A DNA stretch of 64,000 bases from NCBI GenBank assembly GCA_037043235.1, contig JAWRVZ010000243.1, positions 1 to 64,000 on the forward strand. The letters run 5' to 3'. The notes below the pieces were generated by a model. The model made no database searches. It saw only the letters and a list, made by a program, of their open reading frames with translations, and was not told where the DNA came from. Each line of letters begins with the position of its first letter. The stretch's first letter is position 1. Origin of the DNA: Rhodeus uyekii (lineage: Eukaryota > Chordata > Actinopteri > Cypriniformes > Acheilognathidae). The position numbers were made by a program, and so were the translations under genes. Shown piece after piece: positions 11,856-24,142 of the stretch.

Positions 11856-14475
11856 TTAGTGGTGCTCGTTGGCGAGCACTACTATTACTATCTTACCAAG
11901 CCTATAATAATGATGCTGAAATCTTCGGCGCGCTGCTACTCCCTGAGCGTTTGTCCCAGACCCATGAATGAGGTGTCAAAACGTGCGGCCGATTGAGGAG
12001 AGGGGTGCTCTAGCTTTACTAAGCGATCGGGGGTACGATGTTCGCCCCAGGGGGCGGAACAAAAAACACCCCCATAGACGTCCCATTGAAACGAAATTTT
12101 GACGATTAATAACTCAGAGCGAGGAATTTGTAAAAAGATGAAACTCACCACATTTGTAGAGGCTGGCAGGCTCTGTGAGAACATACCACACATTGGGGTA
12201 AAAGTTGCACCCCTGGGGTGCTAGAGCTGCCCAAAAATCGACCTCGGTTTATTATTTTTCTTCTTCTTATTCCTCCACATTTTTTTTGGCGCGCTACTCC
12301 TCCTAGAGCGTTTGTCCTAGACTCATGAATGAGGCGTCAAAACGTGCGGCCTATTGAGGAGAGGTGTGCTATATCTTTTCTAAGAGATCGGGGGTACGAT
12401 GTTTGCCCCAGGGGCGAAAAAGTAGCGATTTTTGGACCTATTGACTTTGCATTGAAATCAACTTTGACGATTAATAACTCGGAGCGAGAAATTTGTAAAA
12501 AGACGAAACTCGCCACATTTGAAGAGGCTGGCAGGCTCTGTAAGGACATCCAAAAAAATGTGTTAAAAGATGCACCCCTGGGGTGCTAGAGCTGCCCAAA
12601 CGCGCCCCCATAGACATCAATGTTAACGGAAATCCTAGAAGAGTATTTAAACGCGTTGCAAACGACTTTGACGATTAATAACTCGGAGCGAGAAATTTGT
12701 AAAAAGATGAAACTCGCCACATCTGAAGAGGGTGGATGGCTCTGTGAGAACATACCACAAAATGGGGTAAAAGTTGCACCCCTGGGGTGCTAGAGCTCCC
12801 CAAATTTTTCCCCATTGAAATGAATGGGGAAGGCCGTCCCATGAAACACCATCAAATTGCATTGGGATTTTGAATTGAACATAGCTCTACAGCAGAGCGT
12901 CACAGAGACAAGGGGGAGGGCTCATTTTACTCAGGCGACCAATGAGTGTCTCAGGATCACTGGGAAGCTATTGAGCCACGCCCTAGCAACCCTTTAGAGC
13001 ACCTTAGCAACCCATCCCATAGACTTTCATTCAAATTGATCGACTTCTATCTCTGGATAGAAAAGTCATACAAATTTGAGGGTGGGCTCGTTTGACTCGG
13101 GGCAGCAAACTGCCAATCACCAATGTCTTCAAAACTTCCTAGCCACGCCTTAGCAACCATCATAGAGCACCTTAGCAACCAAATACAAAGTGAGATATCT
13201 TGAGTTCTGAATGTCGTAGAGTCATTGTAGTTGGTTTATATCGTTCATACTCATAAGGAGCCTTTGGAGGAACATCAATGGCTACTGCCAAGCCACTCCT
13301 TAGCAACGAAACAGAGTACCCTAACAACCATTTAGCCAGCCCTATATCTTTGCATCAGAAAGTCACAGAGACATGGGAGTTGGGCAAATTTGACAATCAG
13401 CATTTGGAGTAAGATGACAGGCAGGTACCAAGCCACTCCTTAGCAACCAAACAGAGCACCCTAGCAACCGTTTAGCCAGACCCATATCTCTGCTTCTGAG
13501 TATCGTAGAGACATGGGAGTTGGCTCTATTGGCTCATGCTAGCAAACAGGACTTCCAACATGCTACATATGCTAGCAGTGAATAGCTACATGCTAATAGT
13601 GATTAACTAAGTGTTAAATTATGCTAATAATGCCATAGAAACCCCCCATAACACCTAATAACCACCCAGAAACGGCCCAGGACACCTTAGATGAGCCATA
13701 ACAACAACCTAGCATAACCCTAGTAACCAACCAGTTAACCTAGTGACACCTTAGCAACCGCCTAGGAAACACTCTGGTTACCCTAGCAACCACCTAGCAA
13801 CACCTTAGCAACCACTCTGGTTACCCTAGCAACCACCTAGCAAACACTCTGGTTACCTTAGCAACCACCTAGCAACCACCCGTGTTACCCTAGCAACAGC
13901 CTAGCAACCGCCTAAAAACAACTCCGGTTACCCTAGCAACCACATAGCAACACCCTGGCAACCACTCTGGTTACCCTAGCAACCACCTAGCAACACCATA
14001 GCAACCACTCTGATTACCCTAGCAACAGCCTAGCAACCACTCTGGTTACCCTAGTAACCACCTAGCAACACCTTAGCAACCACTCTGGTGACCCTAGCAA
14101 CCGCCTAGCAACCACCTAGCGATGACTCTGGTTACCCTAGCAACCACCTAGCGACGACTCTGGTTACCCTAGCAACCACCTAGCAACCACTCTGGTTAGC
14201 CTAGCAACCACCTAGCAACACCCTAGCAACCACCTAGCGATGACTCCGGTTACCCTAGCAACCACCTAGCAACCACCCTGGTTACCCTAGCAACCACCTA
14301 GCAACACCTTCGCAACAACCCCAGTTACCCTAGCAACCACCTAGCAACCACCCTGGTTACCCTAGCAACTGCCTAGCAACATCATGGTTACCCTAGCTAC
14401 TGCCTCACCTGGCCTGAGACGGATTTTGCCACTGCGAGCACCACTCACATTTTCTTCAGGAAATGTACATTCTAG
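11856..14475 (+). mobile_element. Helentron-like (HINE) unit A6, long type
   Basis: The 5' end has the variant AGTGGTGCTCGTTGGCGAGCAC and the 3' CTAG is at 14472-14475. A second head starts near 12,245. The body is more diverged from A1-A4 than those are from each other, so it is an older copy. Confidence 0.75.
13698..14402 (+). repeat. CTAGCAAC minisatellite in unit A6
   Basis: Shorter array with its own order of variants, including GCGATGACTC copies. It still contains GGTTACCCTAGCAAC repeatedly. Confidence 0.9.
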
Positions 14476-16088
14476 TTCTTATTATTCTTCTTCCACTTTT
14501 TTTTCGGCGCGCTACTCCTCCTAGAGCGTTTGTCCTAGACTCATGAATGAGGCGTCAAAACGTGCGGCCTATTGAGGAGAGGTGTGCTATATCTTTTCTA
14601 AGAGATCGGGGGTACGATGTTCGCCCCAGGGGCGAAAAAGGAGCGAAAAAAAACGCATAGACAACGCATTGAAATCAACTTTGACGATTAATATCTCAGA
14701 GCGAGAAATTTGTAAAAAGATGAAACTCACCACATTTGAAGAGGCTGGCAGGCTCTGTAAGAACATACCAAAAAATGGGGTAAAAGTTGCACCCCTGGGG
14801 TGCTAGAGCTGCCCAAACACGCCCCCATAGACATCAATGAAAACGGAAATCCTAGAAGAGTATTTATACGCGTTGCAAACGACTTTGACGATTAATAACT
14901 CGGAGCGAGAAATTTGTAAAAAGACGAAACTCGCCACATTTGAAGAGGGTGGATGGCTCTGTGAGAACATACCACAAAATGGGGTAAAAGTTGCACCCCT
15001 GGGGTGCTAGAGCTCCCAAACTTTCCCCATTGAAATGAATGGGGAAAACCGTCCCATGAAACACCATATACTATGTGCATAGGGATTTTGAATTGAACAT
15101 AGCTCTGCAGCACAGCGTCACAGAGACAAGGGGGAGGGCTCATTTTACTCAGGCAACCAATGAGTGTCTCAGGATCACTGGGAAGCTATTAAGCCACGCC
15201 CTAGCAACCATTTAGAGCACCTTAGCAACCCATCCCATAGACTTCCATTCAAATAGATTGACTCCTATCGCTGGATAGAAAAGTCATAGAAATTTGAGGG
15301 TGGGCTCGTTTGACTCGGGGCAGCAAACTGCCAATCACCAATGTCTTCAAAACTTCCTAGCCACGCCTTAGCAACCATCATGGAGCACCTTAGCAACCAA
15401 ATACAAAGTGAGATATCTTGAGTTCTGAATGTCGTAGAGTCATTGTAGTTGGTTTATATCGTTCATACTCATAAGGAGCCTTTGGAGGAACATCAATGGC
15501 TACTACCAAGCCACTCCTTAGCAACCAAACAGAGTACCCTAACAACCATTTAGCCAGCCCTATATCTTTGCATCAGAAAGTCACAGAGACATGGGGGTTG
15601 GGTACGTTTGATAATCAGCCTTTGGAGTAACATCACTGGCAGACGCTTAGCCACTCCTTAGCAACCAAATAGAGTACCCTAGCAACCATTTAGCCAGACC
15701 AGTGTCTCTGCATCAGAAAGTCGTAGAGACACGGGGGTTGGGTCTATTTGACAATCAGTCTTTGGAATTACATCACTGGCAGCTGCAAAGCCACTCCTTA
15801 GCAACCAAATAGTTTACCCTAGCAACCATTTAGCCAGACCCATATTTCTGCTTCTAAGCGTCATAGAGACATGGGGGTTGGCTCTATTGACTCATGCTAG
15901 TAAACAGGACTTCCTACATGCTACATATGCTAGCAGTGAATAGCTACATGCTAATAGTGACTACCTAAGTGTTATATTATGCTAAGAATGCCATTAAAAC
16001 CACCCGGAACACCAGCCACACCTGGCCCGGGGCGGATATTGCCACTGCGAGCACCACTCACATTTTCTTCAGGAAATGTACATTCTAG
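14476..16088 (+). mobile_element. Helentron-like unit A7, short type with alternative 5' end
   Basis: After the CTAG of A6 the unit begins directly with TTCTTATTATTCTTC and CGGCGCGCTACTCC. This is the second head seen inside other units, here exposed as the 5' end. It has about three copies of the ~140-bp CCACTCCTTAGCAACC repeat (15,510-15,870) and no long minisatellite. 3' CTAG is at 16085-16088. Confidence 0.7.
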
Positions 16089-16352
16089 TTAGTGGTGCTC
16101 GTTGGCGAGCACTACTATTACTATCTTACCAAGCCTATAATAATGATGCTGAAATCTTCGGCGCTGCTACTCCTAGAGCGTTTGTCCCAGACCCATGAAT
16201 GAGGTGTCAAAACGTGCGGCCGATTGAGGAGAGGGGTGCTCTAGCTTTACTAAGCGATCGGGGGTACGATGTTCGCCCCAGGGGGCGGAACAAAAAACAC
16301 CCCCATAGACGTCCCATTGAAATGAAATTTTAAAATTGACCTTGGTTTATTA
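16089..16352 (+). mobile_element. Truncated family A head fragment
   Basis: A 5' head (AGTGGTGCTCGTTGGCGAGCAC onward) that stops after about 264 bp at TTTATTA, where a complete unit begins at 16,353. It has no 3' hairpin. It is either a deletion remnant or a unit interrupted by insertion of the next element at a TTATTA target. Confidence 0.65.
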
Positions 16353-18686
16353 TTAGTGGTGCTCGCCTCGAGCACTACTATTACTATCTTACCAAGCCTA
16401 TAATAAGGATGCTGATACCACCAAATTTTCGGCGCGCTCCTCCTCCTAGAGCGTTGGTCCCAGACCCATGAATGAGGCGTCAAAACGTGCGGCCTATTGA
16501 GGAGAGGTGTGCTATATCTTTTGTAAGCGATCGGGGGTACGATGGTCGCCCCAGGGGCGAAAAAGCAGCCAAAAAAACGCATAGACAACGCATTGCCACA
16601 AACTTTGATGATTAATAACTCTGAGTGAGAAATTTGTAAAAAGATGAAACTCGCCACATTTGAAGAGGCTGGCAGGCTCTGTAAGAACATACCACACATT
16701 GGGGTAAAAGTTGCACCCCTGGGGTGCTAGAGCTGCCCAAACTTGCCCCCATAGACCTCAATGTTATTTATTATTATTTTTATTCTTCCACTTTTTTTCG
16801 GCGCGCTACTCCTCCTAGGCCGTTTGTCCTAGACTCATGAGTGAGGCATCAAATCGTGCGGCCTATTGAGGAGAGGTGTGCTATATCTTTTCTAAGAGAT
16901 CGGGGGTACGATGTTCGCCCCAGGGGCGATAAAACAGGCGAAAAAACGCATAGACAATGCATTGCGACCAACTTTGACGATTAATAACTCGGAGTGAGAA
17001 ATTTGTAAAAAGACGAAACTCTCCACATTTGTAGAGGCTGGCAGGCTCTGTAAGGACATACCAAAAAATGGGGTAAAAGTTGCACCCCTGGGGTGCCAGA
17101 GCTGCCCAAACACGCCCCCATAGACATCAATGAAAACGGAAATCCTAGAAGAGTATTTATACGCGTTGCAAACGACTTTGACGATTAATAACTCGGAGCG
17201 AGAAATTTGTAAAAAGACGAAACTCGCCACATTTGAAGAGGGTGGATGGCTCTGTGAGAACATACCACAAAAGTGGGTAAAAGTTGCACCCCTGGGGTAC
17301 TAGAGCTCCCAAACTTTCCCCATTGAAATGAATGGGGAAAACCGTCCCATGAAACACCATCTACTATGTGCATAGGGATTTTGAATTGAACATAGCTCTG
17401 CAGCACAGCGTCACAGAGACAAGGGGGAGGGCTCATTTTACTCAGGCGACCAATGAGTGTCTCAGGATCACTGGGAAGCTATCAAGCCACGCCCTAGCAA
17501 CCATTTAGAGCACCTTAGCAACCCATCCCATAGACTTCCATTCAAATTGATCGACTTCTATCTCTGGATAGAACAGTCAAAGAAATTTGAGGGTGGGCTC
17601 GTTTGAATCGGGGCAGCAAACTGCCAATCACCAACGTCTTCAACACTTCCTAGCCACGCCCTAGCAACCATTATGGAGCACCTTAGCAACCAAATACAAA
17701 ATGAGATATCTTCAGTTCTGAATGCCGTAGAGGCATTCTGGTTGGTTTATATTGTTCATACTCATAAGGAGCCTTTGGAGTGACATCACTGAAAGACCCA
17801 TAGCCACTCCTTAGCAACCAAACAGAGTACCCTAGCAACCATTTAGCCATTCCTATATCTCTGCATCAGAAAGTCGTAGAGACATGGGAGTTGGGTCAAT
17901 TTGACAATCAGCCTTTGGAGTAACATGACTGTCAGGTACCAAGCCACTCCTTAGCAACCAAACAGAGTACCCTAGCAACCGTTTAGCCAGACCCATATCT
18001 CTGCTTCTGAGTATCGTAGAGACATGGGGGTTGGCTCTATTGGCTCATGCTAGCAAACAAGACTTCCAACATGCTACATATGCTAGCAGTGAATAGCTAC
18101 ATGCTAATAGTGATTAACTAAGTGTTAAATTATGCTAATAATGCCCTAGAAACCCCCTATAACACCTAATAACCACCTAGAAACGGCCCAGGACACCCCA
18201 GATGAGCCATAACAACCACCTAGCATAACCCTAGTAACCAACCAGTTAGCCTAGTCACACCTTAGCAATCGCCTAGGAACCACTCTGGTTACCCTAGCAA
18301 CCGCCTAGCAACACCATAGCAACCACTCTGATTACCCTAGCAACCACCTAGCAACCACCCCGGTTTCCCTAGCAACTGCCTAGCAACCGCCTAGCAACCA
18401 CTCCGGTTACCCTAGCAACCACCTAGCAACACCATAGCAACCACTCTGATTACCCTAGCAACAGCCTAGCAACCACTCTGGTTACCCTAGCAACCACCTA
18501 GCAACACCATAGCAACCACCCTGGTTACCCTAGCAACCACATAGCAACACCTTAGCAACCATCCCAATTACCCTAGCAACTGCCTAGCAACATCATGGTT
18601 ACCCTAGCTACTGCCTCACCTGGACCGGGGCGGATTTTGCCACTGCGAGCACCACTCACATTTTCTTCAGGAAATGTACATTCTAG
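16353..18686 (+). mobile_element. Helentron-like (HINE) unit A8, long type, near-copy of A17
   Basis: Complete unit with 5' TTAGTGGTGCTCGCC and 3' CTAG at 18683-18686. It is colinear with 32,192-34,525: both are 2,334 bp and differ only by scattered substitutions. They share private features such as the GGGGTACTAG variant of the GGGGTGCTAG motif. Confidence 0.8.
18210..18619 (+). repeat. CTAGCAAC minisatellite in unit A8
   Basis: Short array with the same variant order as the one at 34,048-34,456. Confidence 0.9.
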
Positions 18687-20699
18687 TTAGTGGTGCTCGT
18701 TGGCGAGCACTACTATTACTATCTTGCCAAGCCTGAAATGATGATTTTTCTGCGCGCTGCTACTCCTAGAGCGTATGTCGCAGACCCATGAATGAGGCGT
18801 CAAAACGTGCGGCCTATTGAGGAGAGGTGTGCTATATCTTTTGTAAGCGATCGGGGGTACGATGTTCGCCCCAGGGGCGAAAAAGCAGCCGAATAAACGC
18901 ATAGACAACGCATTGCCACAAATTTTGATGATTAATAACTCGGAGTGAGGAATTTGTAAAAAGATGAAACTCGCCACATTTGTAGAAGCTGGCAGGCTCT
19001 GTAAGAACATACCAAAAAATGGGGTAAAAGTTGCACCCCTGGGGTGCTACAGCTGCCCAAACTTGCCCCCATAGACCTCAATGTTGTTTATTATTATTAT
19101 TATTCCACTTTTTTTTCGGCGCGCTACTCCTCCTAGGGCGTTTGTCCTAGACCCATGAATGAGGCATCAAAACGTGCAGCCTATTAAGGAGAGGTGTGCT
19201 ATATCTTTTCTAAGCGATCGGGGGTACGATGTTCGCCCCAGAGGCGATCAAACAGCCGAAAAAACGCATAGACAATGCATTGCGACCAACTTTGACGATT
19301 AATAACTCGGAGTGAGAAATTTGTAAAAAGATGAAACTCACAACATTTGAAGAGGCTGGCAGGCTCTGTAAGGACATACCAAAAAAATTGTTAAAAGTTG
19401 CACCCCTGGGGTGCTAGAGCTGCCCAAACGCGCCCCCATAGACATCAATGTTAACGGAAATCCTAGAAGAGTATTTATACGCGGTGCAAACGACTTTGAC
19501 GATTAATAACTCGGAGCGAGAAATTTGTAAAAAGACGAAACTCGCCACATTTGAAGAGGGTGGATGGCTCTGTGAGACCATACCACAAAATGGGGTAAAA
19601 GTTGCACCCCTGGGGTGCTAGAGCTCCCAAACTTTCCCCATTGAAATGAATGGGGATAACCGTCCCATGAAACGCCATCTACTGTGTGCATAGGGATTTT
19701 GAATTGAACATAGCTCTGCAGCACAGCGTCACAGAAACAAGGGGGAGGGCTCATTTTACTCAGGCGACCAATGAGTGTCTCAGGATCACTGGGAAGCTAT
19801 TAAGCCACGCCCTAGCAACCATTTAGAGCACCTTAGCAACCCATCCCATAGACTTCCATTCAAATTGATCGACTTCTATCTCTGGATAGAACAGTTATAG
19901 AAATTTGAGGGTGGGCTCGTTTGACTCGGGGCAGCAAACTGCCAATCACAAACGTCTCCAACACTTCCTAGCCACGCCCTAGCAACCATTATGGAGCACC
20001 TTAGCAACCAAATACAAAGTGAGATATCTTCACTTCTGAATGTCGTAGAGGCATTCTGGTTGGTTTATATCGTTCATACTCACAAGGAGCCTTTGGAGTG
20101 ACATAAATGGCAGCTGCAAAGCCACTCCTTAGCAACCAAATAGCGTACCCTAGCAACCATTTAGCCAGACCTATATCTCCGCATCAGAAAGTGGTACAGA
20201 CATGGGAGTTGGGTCAATTTGACAATCAGCCTTTGGAGTAACATCACTGGCAGCTGCCAAGCTACTCCTTAGCAACCAAACAGAGTACCCTAGCAACCAT
20301 TTAGCCAGACCAATGTCTCTGCATCAGAAAGTCGTACAGACATGGGGGTTGGGTCTATTTGACAATCAGCCTTTGGAGTAACATCACTTTGAGCTGAAAA
20401 GCCACTCCTTAGCAACCAAATAGTTTACCCTAGCAACCATTTAGCCAGACCCATATCTGTGCTTCTAAGCGTCATAGAGACATGGGGGTTGGCTCTATTG
20501 ACTCATGCTAGCAAACAGGATTTCCTACATGCTACATATGCTAGCAGTGAATAGCTACATGCTAATAGTGCCTAGCTAAGTGTTAGATTATGCTAATAAT
20601 GCCATAGAAACCACCCAGAACAGCAGCCGCACCAGGCCCGGGGCGGATTTTGCCACTTCGAGCACCACTCACATTTTCTTCAGGAAATGTACATTCTAG
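18687..20699 (+). mobile_element. Helentron-like unit A9, short type
   Basis: 5' end with AGTGGTGCTCGTTGGCGAGCAC, 3' CTAG at 20696-20699. It carries several ~140-bp CCACTCCTTAGCAACC repeats (20,115-20,480) instead of the minisatellite. It closely resembles A14. Confidence 0.75.
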
Positions 20700-21371
20700 T
20701 GTTGTGATTACTATTCTCCTAAACGAAACTTCGGCGCGCTACTCCTCTGGCACCGTTGGTCGTACACCCACAAATGAGATGTCAAATCGTGCGGCTTATT
20801 GAGGTGAGGTGTGTTATATCTTTTCTAAGCGATCGGGCGTACGATGTTCGTTTTGTCCCACAAAAAATCAGCCGAAAAAAGCCCCGATGACTTAACATGG
20901 GACATATATTTCTAAAAGGATATCTTTGGTTCTGAAGGTCGTAGAGCCTCGGGAATGGGCTCGTTTGACTCGGCCTATCAAGCAGTGAATAAGTAGTGAC
21001 ATACCATCTTCATAGCCACGCCTTAACAACCATTTACAGCACCCTAGCAACCGTAAAACAACGCTTACAAGACATATTTCAGTACTGGAATGTTGTAGAA
21101 GCACAGAGTATGATCTTTTAAACTCAGACTGCCAAATAATCTTTAGATATCATCCCATAAACTGTATGTCCACATCATAGCAACCATATAGAGTCCCCTA
21201 GCAACCATACAAACACATGAATCATCCATATCTCAGCATCAGAACATCGTACAGACATGACGGTTGGCTCTCTAGCAATGGTGTCTGACACTGCCGCATC
21301 TGGTTGCATTCGGGCCGAATATTGCCACTGCGAGCACCACTCACATTTTCTTCAGGAAATGTACATTCTAG
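20700..21371 (+). mobile_element. Short 672-bp 'D' unit with family A 3' end
   Basis: It begins TGTTGTGATTACTATTCTCC directly after a CTAG and ends with the family A subterminal repeat, hairpin and CTAG (21368-21371). It has one reduced head and no minisatellite. Its 5' end does not pair with its 3' subterminal repeat, so it either uses a different 5' terminus or has lost the original one. Two other D units have exactly the same length. Confidence 0.75.
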
Positions 21372-23470
21372 TTATTTTTCTTATTCTTCCACTTTTTTTT
21401 CGGCGCGCTACTCCTCCTAGGGCGTTTGTTCCAGACCCATGAATGAGGCATCAAAACGTACGGCCTATTGAGGAGAGGTGTGCTATATCTTTTCTAAGCG
21501 ATCGGGGGTACGGTGTTCGCCCCAGGGGCGACCAAACAGCCGAAAAAACGCATAGACAATGCATTACGACCAACTTTGACGATAAATAACTCGGAGCGTG
21601 AAATTTGTAAAAAGATGAAACTCGCCACATTTGTAGAGGCTGGCAGGCTCTGTAAGGACATACAAAAAATTGGGGTAAAAGTTGCACCCCTGGGGTGCTA
21701 GAGCTGCCCAAACTTGCCCCATAGACACAATAGAAACGGAAATCCTAGAAGAGTATTTATACGCGGTGCAAACGACTTTGACGATTAATAACTCGGAGCG
21801 AGAAATTTGTAAAAAGACGAAACTCGCCACATTTGAAGAGGGTGGATGGCTCTGTGAGAACATACCACAAAATGGGGTAAAAGTTGCACCCCTGGGGTGC
21901 TAGAGCTCCCAAACTTTCCCCATTGAAATGAATGGGGAAAACCGTCCCATGAAACACCATCTACTATGTGCATAGGGATTTTGAATTGAACATAGCTCTG
22001 CAGCACAGCGTCACAGAAACAAGAGGGAGGGCTCATTTTACTCAGGCGACCAATGAGTGTCTCAGGATCACTGGGAAGGTATTAAGCCACGCCCTAGCAA
22101 CCATTTAGAGCACCTTAGCAACCCATCCCATAGACTTCCATTCAAATTGATTGACTCCTATCTCTGGATAGAAAAGTCATAGAAATTTGAGGGTGGGCTC
22201 GTTTCACTCGGGGAAGCAAACTGCCAATCACCAACGTCTTCAACACTTCCTAGCCACGCCCTAGCAACCATTATGGAGCACCTTAGCAACCAAATACAAA
22301 GTGAGATATTTTCAGTTCTGAATGTCGTAGAGGTATTGTGGTTGGTTTATATCGTTCATACTCATAAGGAGACTTTGTAGTGACATCAATGGCAGCTGCA
22401 CAGCCACTCCTTAGCAACCAAACAGAGTACCTTAGCAACCATTTAGCCAGTCCTATATCTCTGAATCAGAAAGTTGTAGAGACATGGGAGTTGGGTCAAT
22501 TAGACAATCAGCCTTTGGAGTAACATGACTGGCAGGTACCAAGCCCCTCCTTAGCAACCAAACAGAGTACCCTAGCAACCGTTTAGCCAGACCCATATCT
22601 CTGCTTCTGAGTATCGTAGAGACATGGGGGTTGGCTCTTTTGGCTCATGCTAGCAAACAGGACTTCCAACATGCTACATATGCTAGCAGTGAATAGCTAC
22701 ATGCTAATAGTGATTAACTAAGTGTTAAATTATGCTAATAATGCCATAGAAACCCCCCCCATAACACCTAATAACCACCTAGAAACAGCCCAGGACACCC
22801 TAGATGAGCCATAACAACCGCCTAGCATAACCCTAGTAACCAACCAGTTAGCCTAGTGACACCTTAGCAACCGCCTAGGAACCACTCTGGTTACCCTAGC
22901 AACCACCTAGCAACACCTTAGCAACCACTCTGGTTACCCTAGCAACCACCTAGCAACCACCCCGGTTACCCTAGCAACTGCCTAGCAACCGCCTAACAAC
23001 CACTCCGGTTACCCTAGCAACCACCTAGCAACACCATAGCAACCACTCTGATTACCCTAGCAACAGTCTAGCAACCACTCTGGTTACCCTAGCAACCGCC
23101 TAGCAACCGCCTAGCTACGACTCCGGTTACCCTAGCAACCACCTAGCAACACCATAGCAACCACTCTGATTACCCTGGCAACAGCCTAGCAACCACTCTG
23201 GTTACCCTAGCAACCGCCTAGCAACCGCCTAGCAACCGCCTAGCGACGACTTCGGTTACCCTAGCAACCACCCTTGTTACCCTAGCAACCACTTAGCAAC
23301 ACCTTAGCAACCATCCCAGTTACCCTAGCAAACACCTAGCAACCACCCTGGTTACCCTAGCAACTGCCTAGCAACATCATGGTTACCCTAGCTACTGCCT
23401 CACCTGGCCCGGGACGGATTTTGCCACTGCGAGCACCACTCACATTTTCTTCAGGAAATGTACATTCTAG
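21372..23470 (+). mobile_element. Helentron-like (HINE) unit A11, long type with alternative 5' end
   Basis: It starts TTATTTTTCTTATTCTTCC followed by CGGCGCGCTACTCC, like A7, and ends with CTAG at 23467-23470. Body and minisatellite are of the long type. Confidence 0.75.
22810..23400 (+). repeat. CTAGCAAC minisatellite in unit A11
   Basis: Array of about 0.6 kb with repeated CGCCTAGCAACCGCCTAGC runs and the GGTTACCCTAGCAAC motif. Confidence 0.9.
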
Positions 23471-24142
23471 TGTTGTGATTACTATTCTCCTAAACGAACC
23501 TTCGGCGCGCTACTCCTCTGGCACCGTTGGTCGTAGACCCACAAATGAGATGTCAAATCGTGCGGCTTATTGAGGTGAGGTGTGCTATATCTTTTCTAAG
23601 CGATCGGGCGTACGATGTTTGTTTTGTCCCACGAAAAATCAGCCGAAAAAAGCCCCATTGACTTAACATGGGACAAATATTTCTAAAAGGATATTTTTGG
23701 TTCTGAAGGTCGTAGAGCCTCGGGACTGGGCTCGTTTGACTTGGCCTATCAAGCAGTGAATAAGTAGTGACATACCATCTTTATAGCCACGCCTTAACAA
23801 CCATTTACAGCACCCTAGCAACCGTAAAACAACGCTTACAAGACATATTTCAGTACTTTAATGTTGTAGAAGCACAGAGTATGATCTTTTAAACTCAGAC
23901 TGCCAAATAATCTTTAGATATCATCCCATAAACTGTATGTCCACATCAAAGCAACCATATAGAGTCCCTTAGCAACCATACAAACACATGAATCATCCAT
24001 ATCTCAGCATCAGAACATCGTACAGACATGACGGTTGGCTCTCTAGCAATGGTGTCTAACACTGCCGCATCTGGTTGCATCCGGGCCGAATATTGCCACT
24101 GCGAGCACCACTCACATTTTCTTCAGGAAATGTACATTCTAG
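23471..24142 (+). mobile_element. Short 672-bp 'D' unit, second copy
   Basis: Same length and ends as the unit at 20,700, with scattered base differences. 3' CTAG is at 24139-24142. Confidence 0.75.
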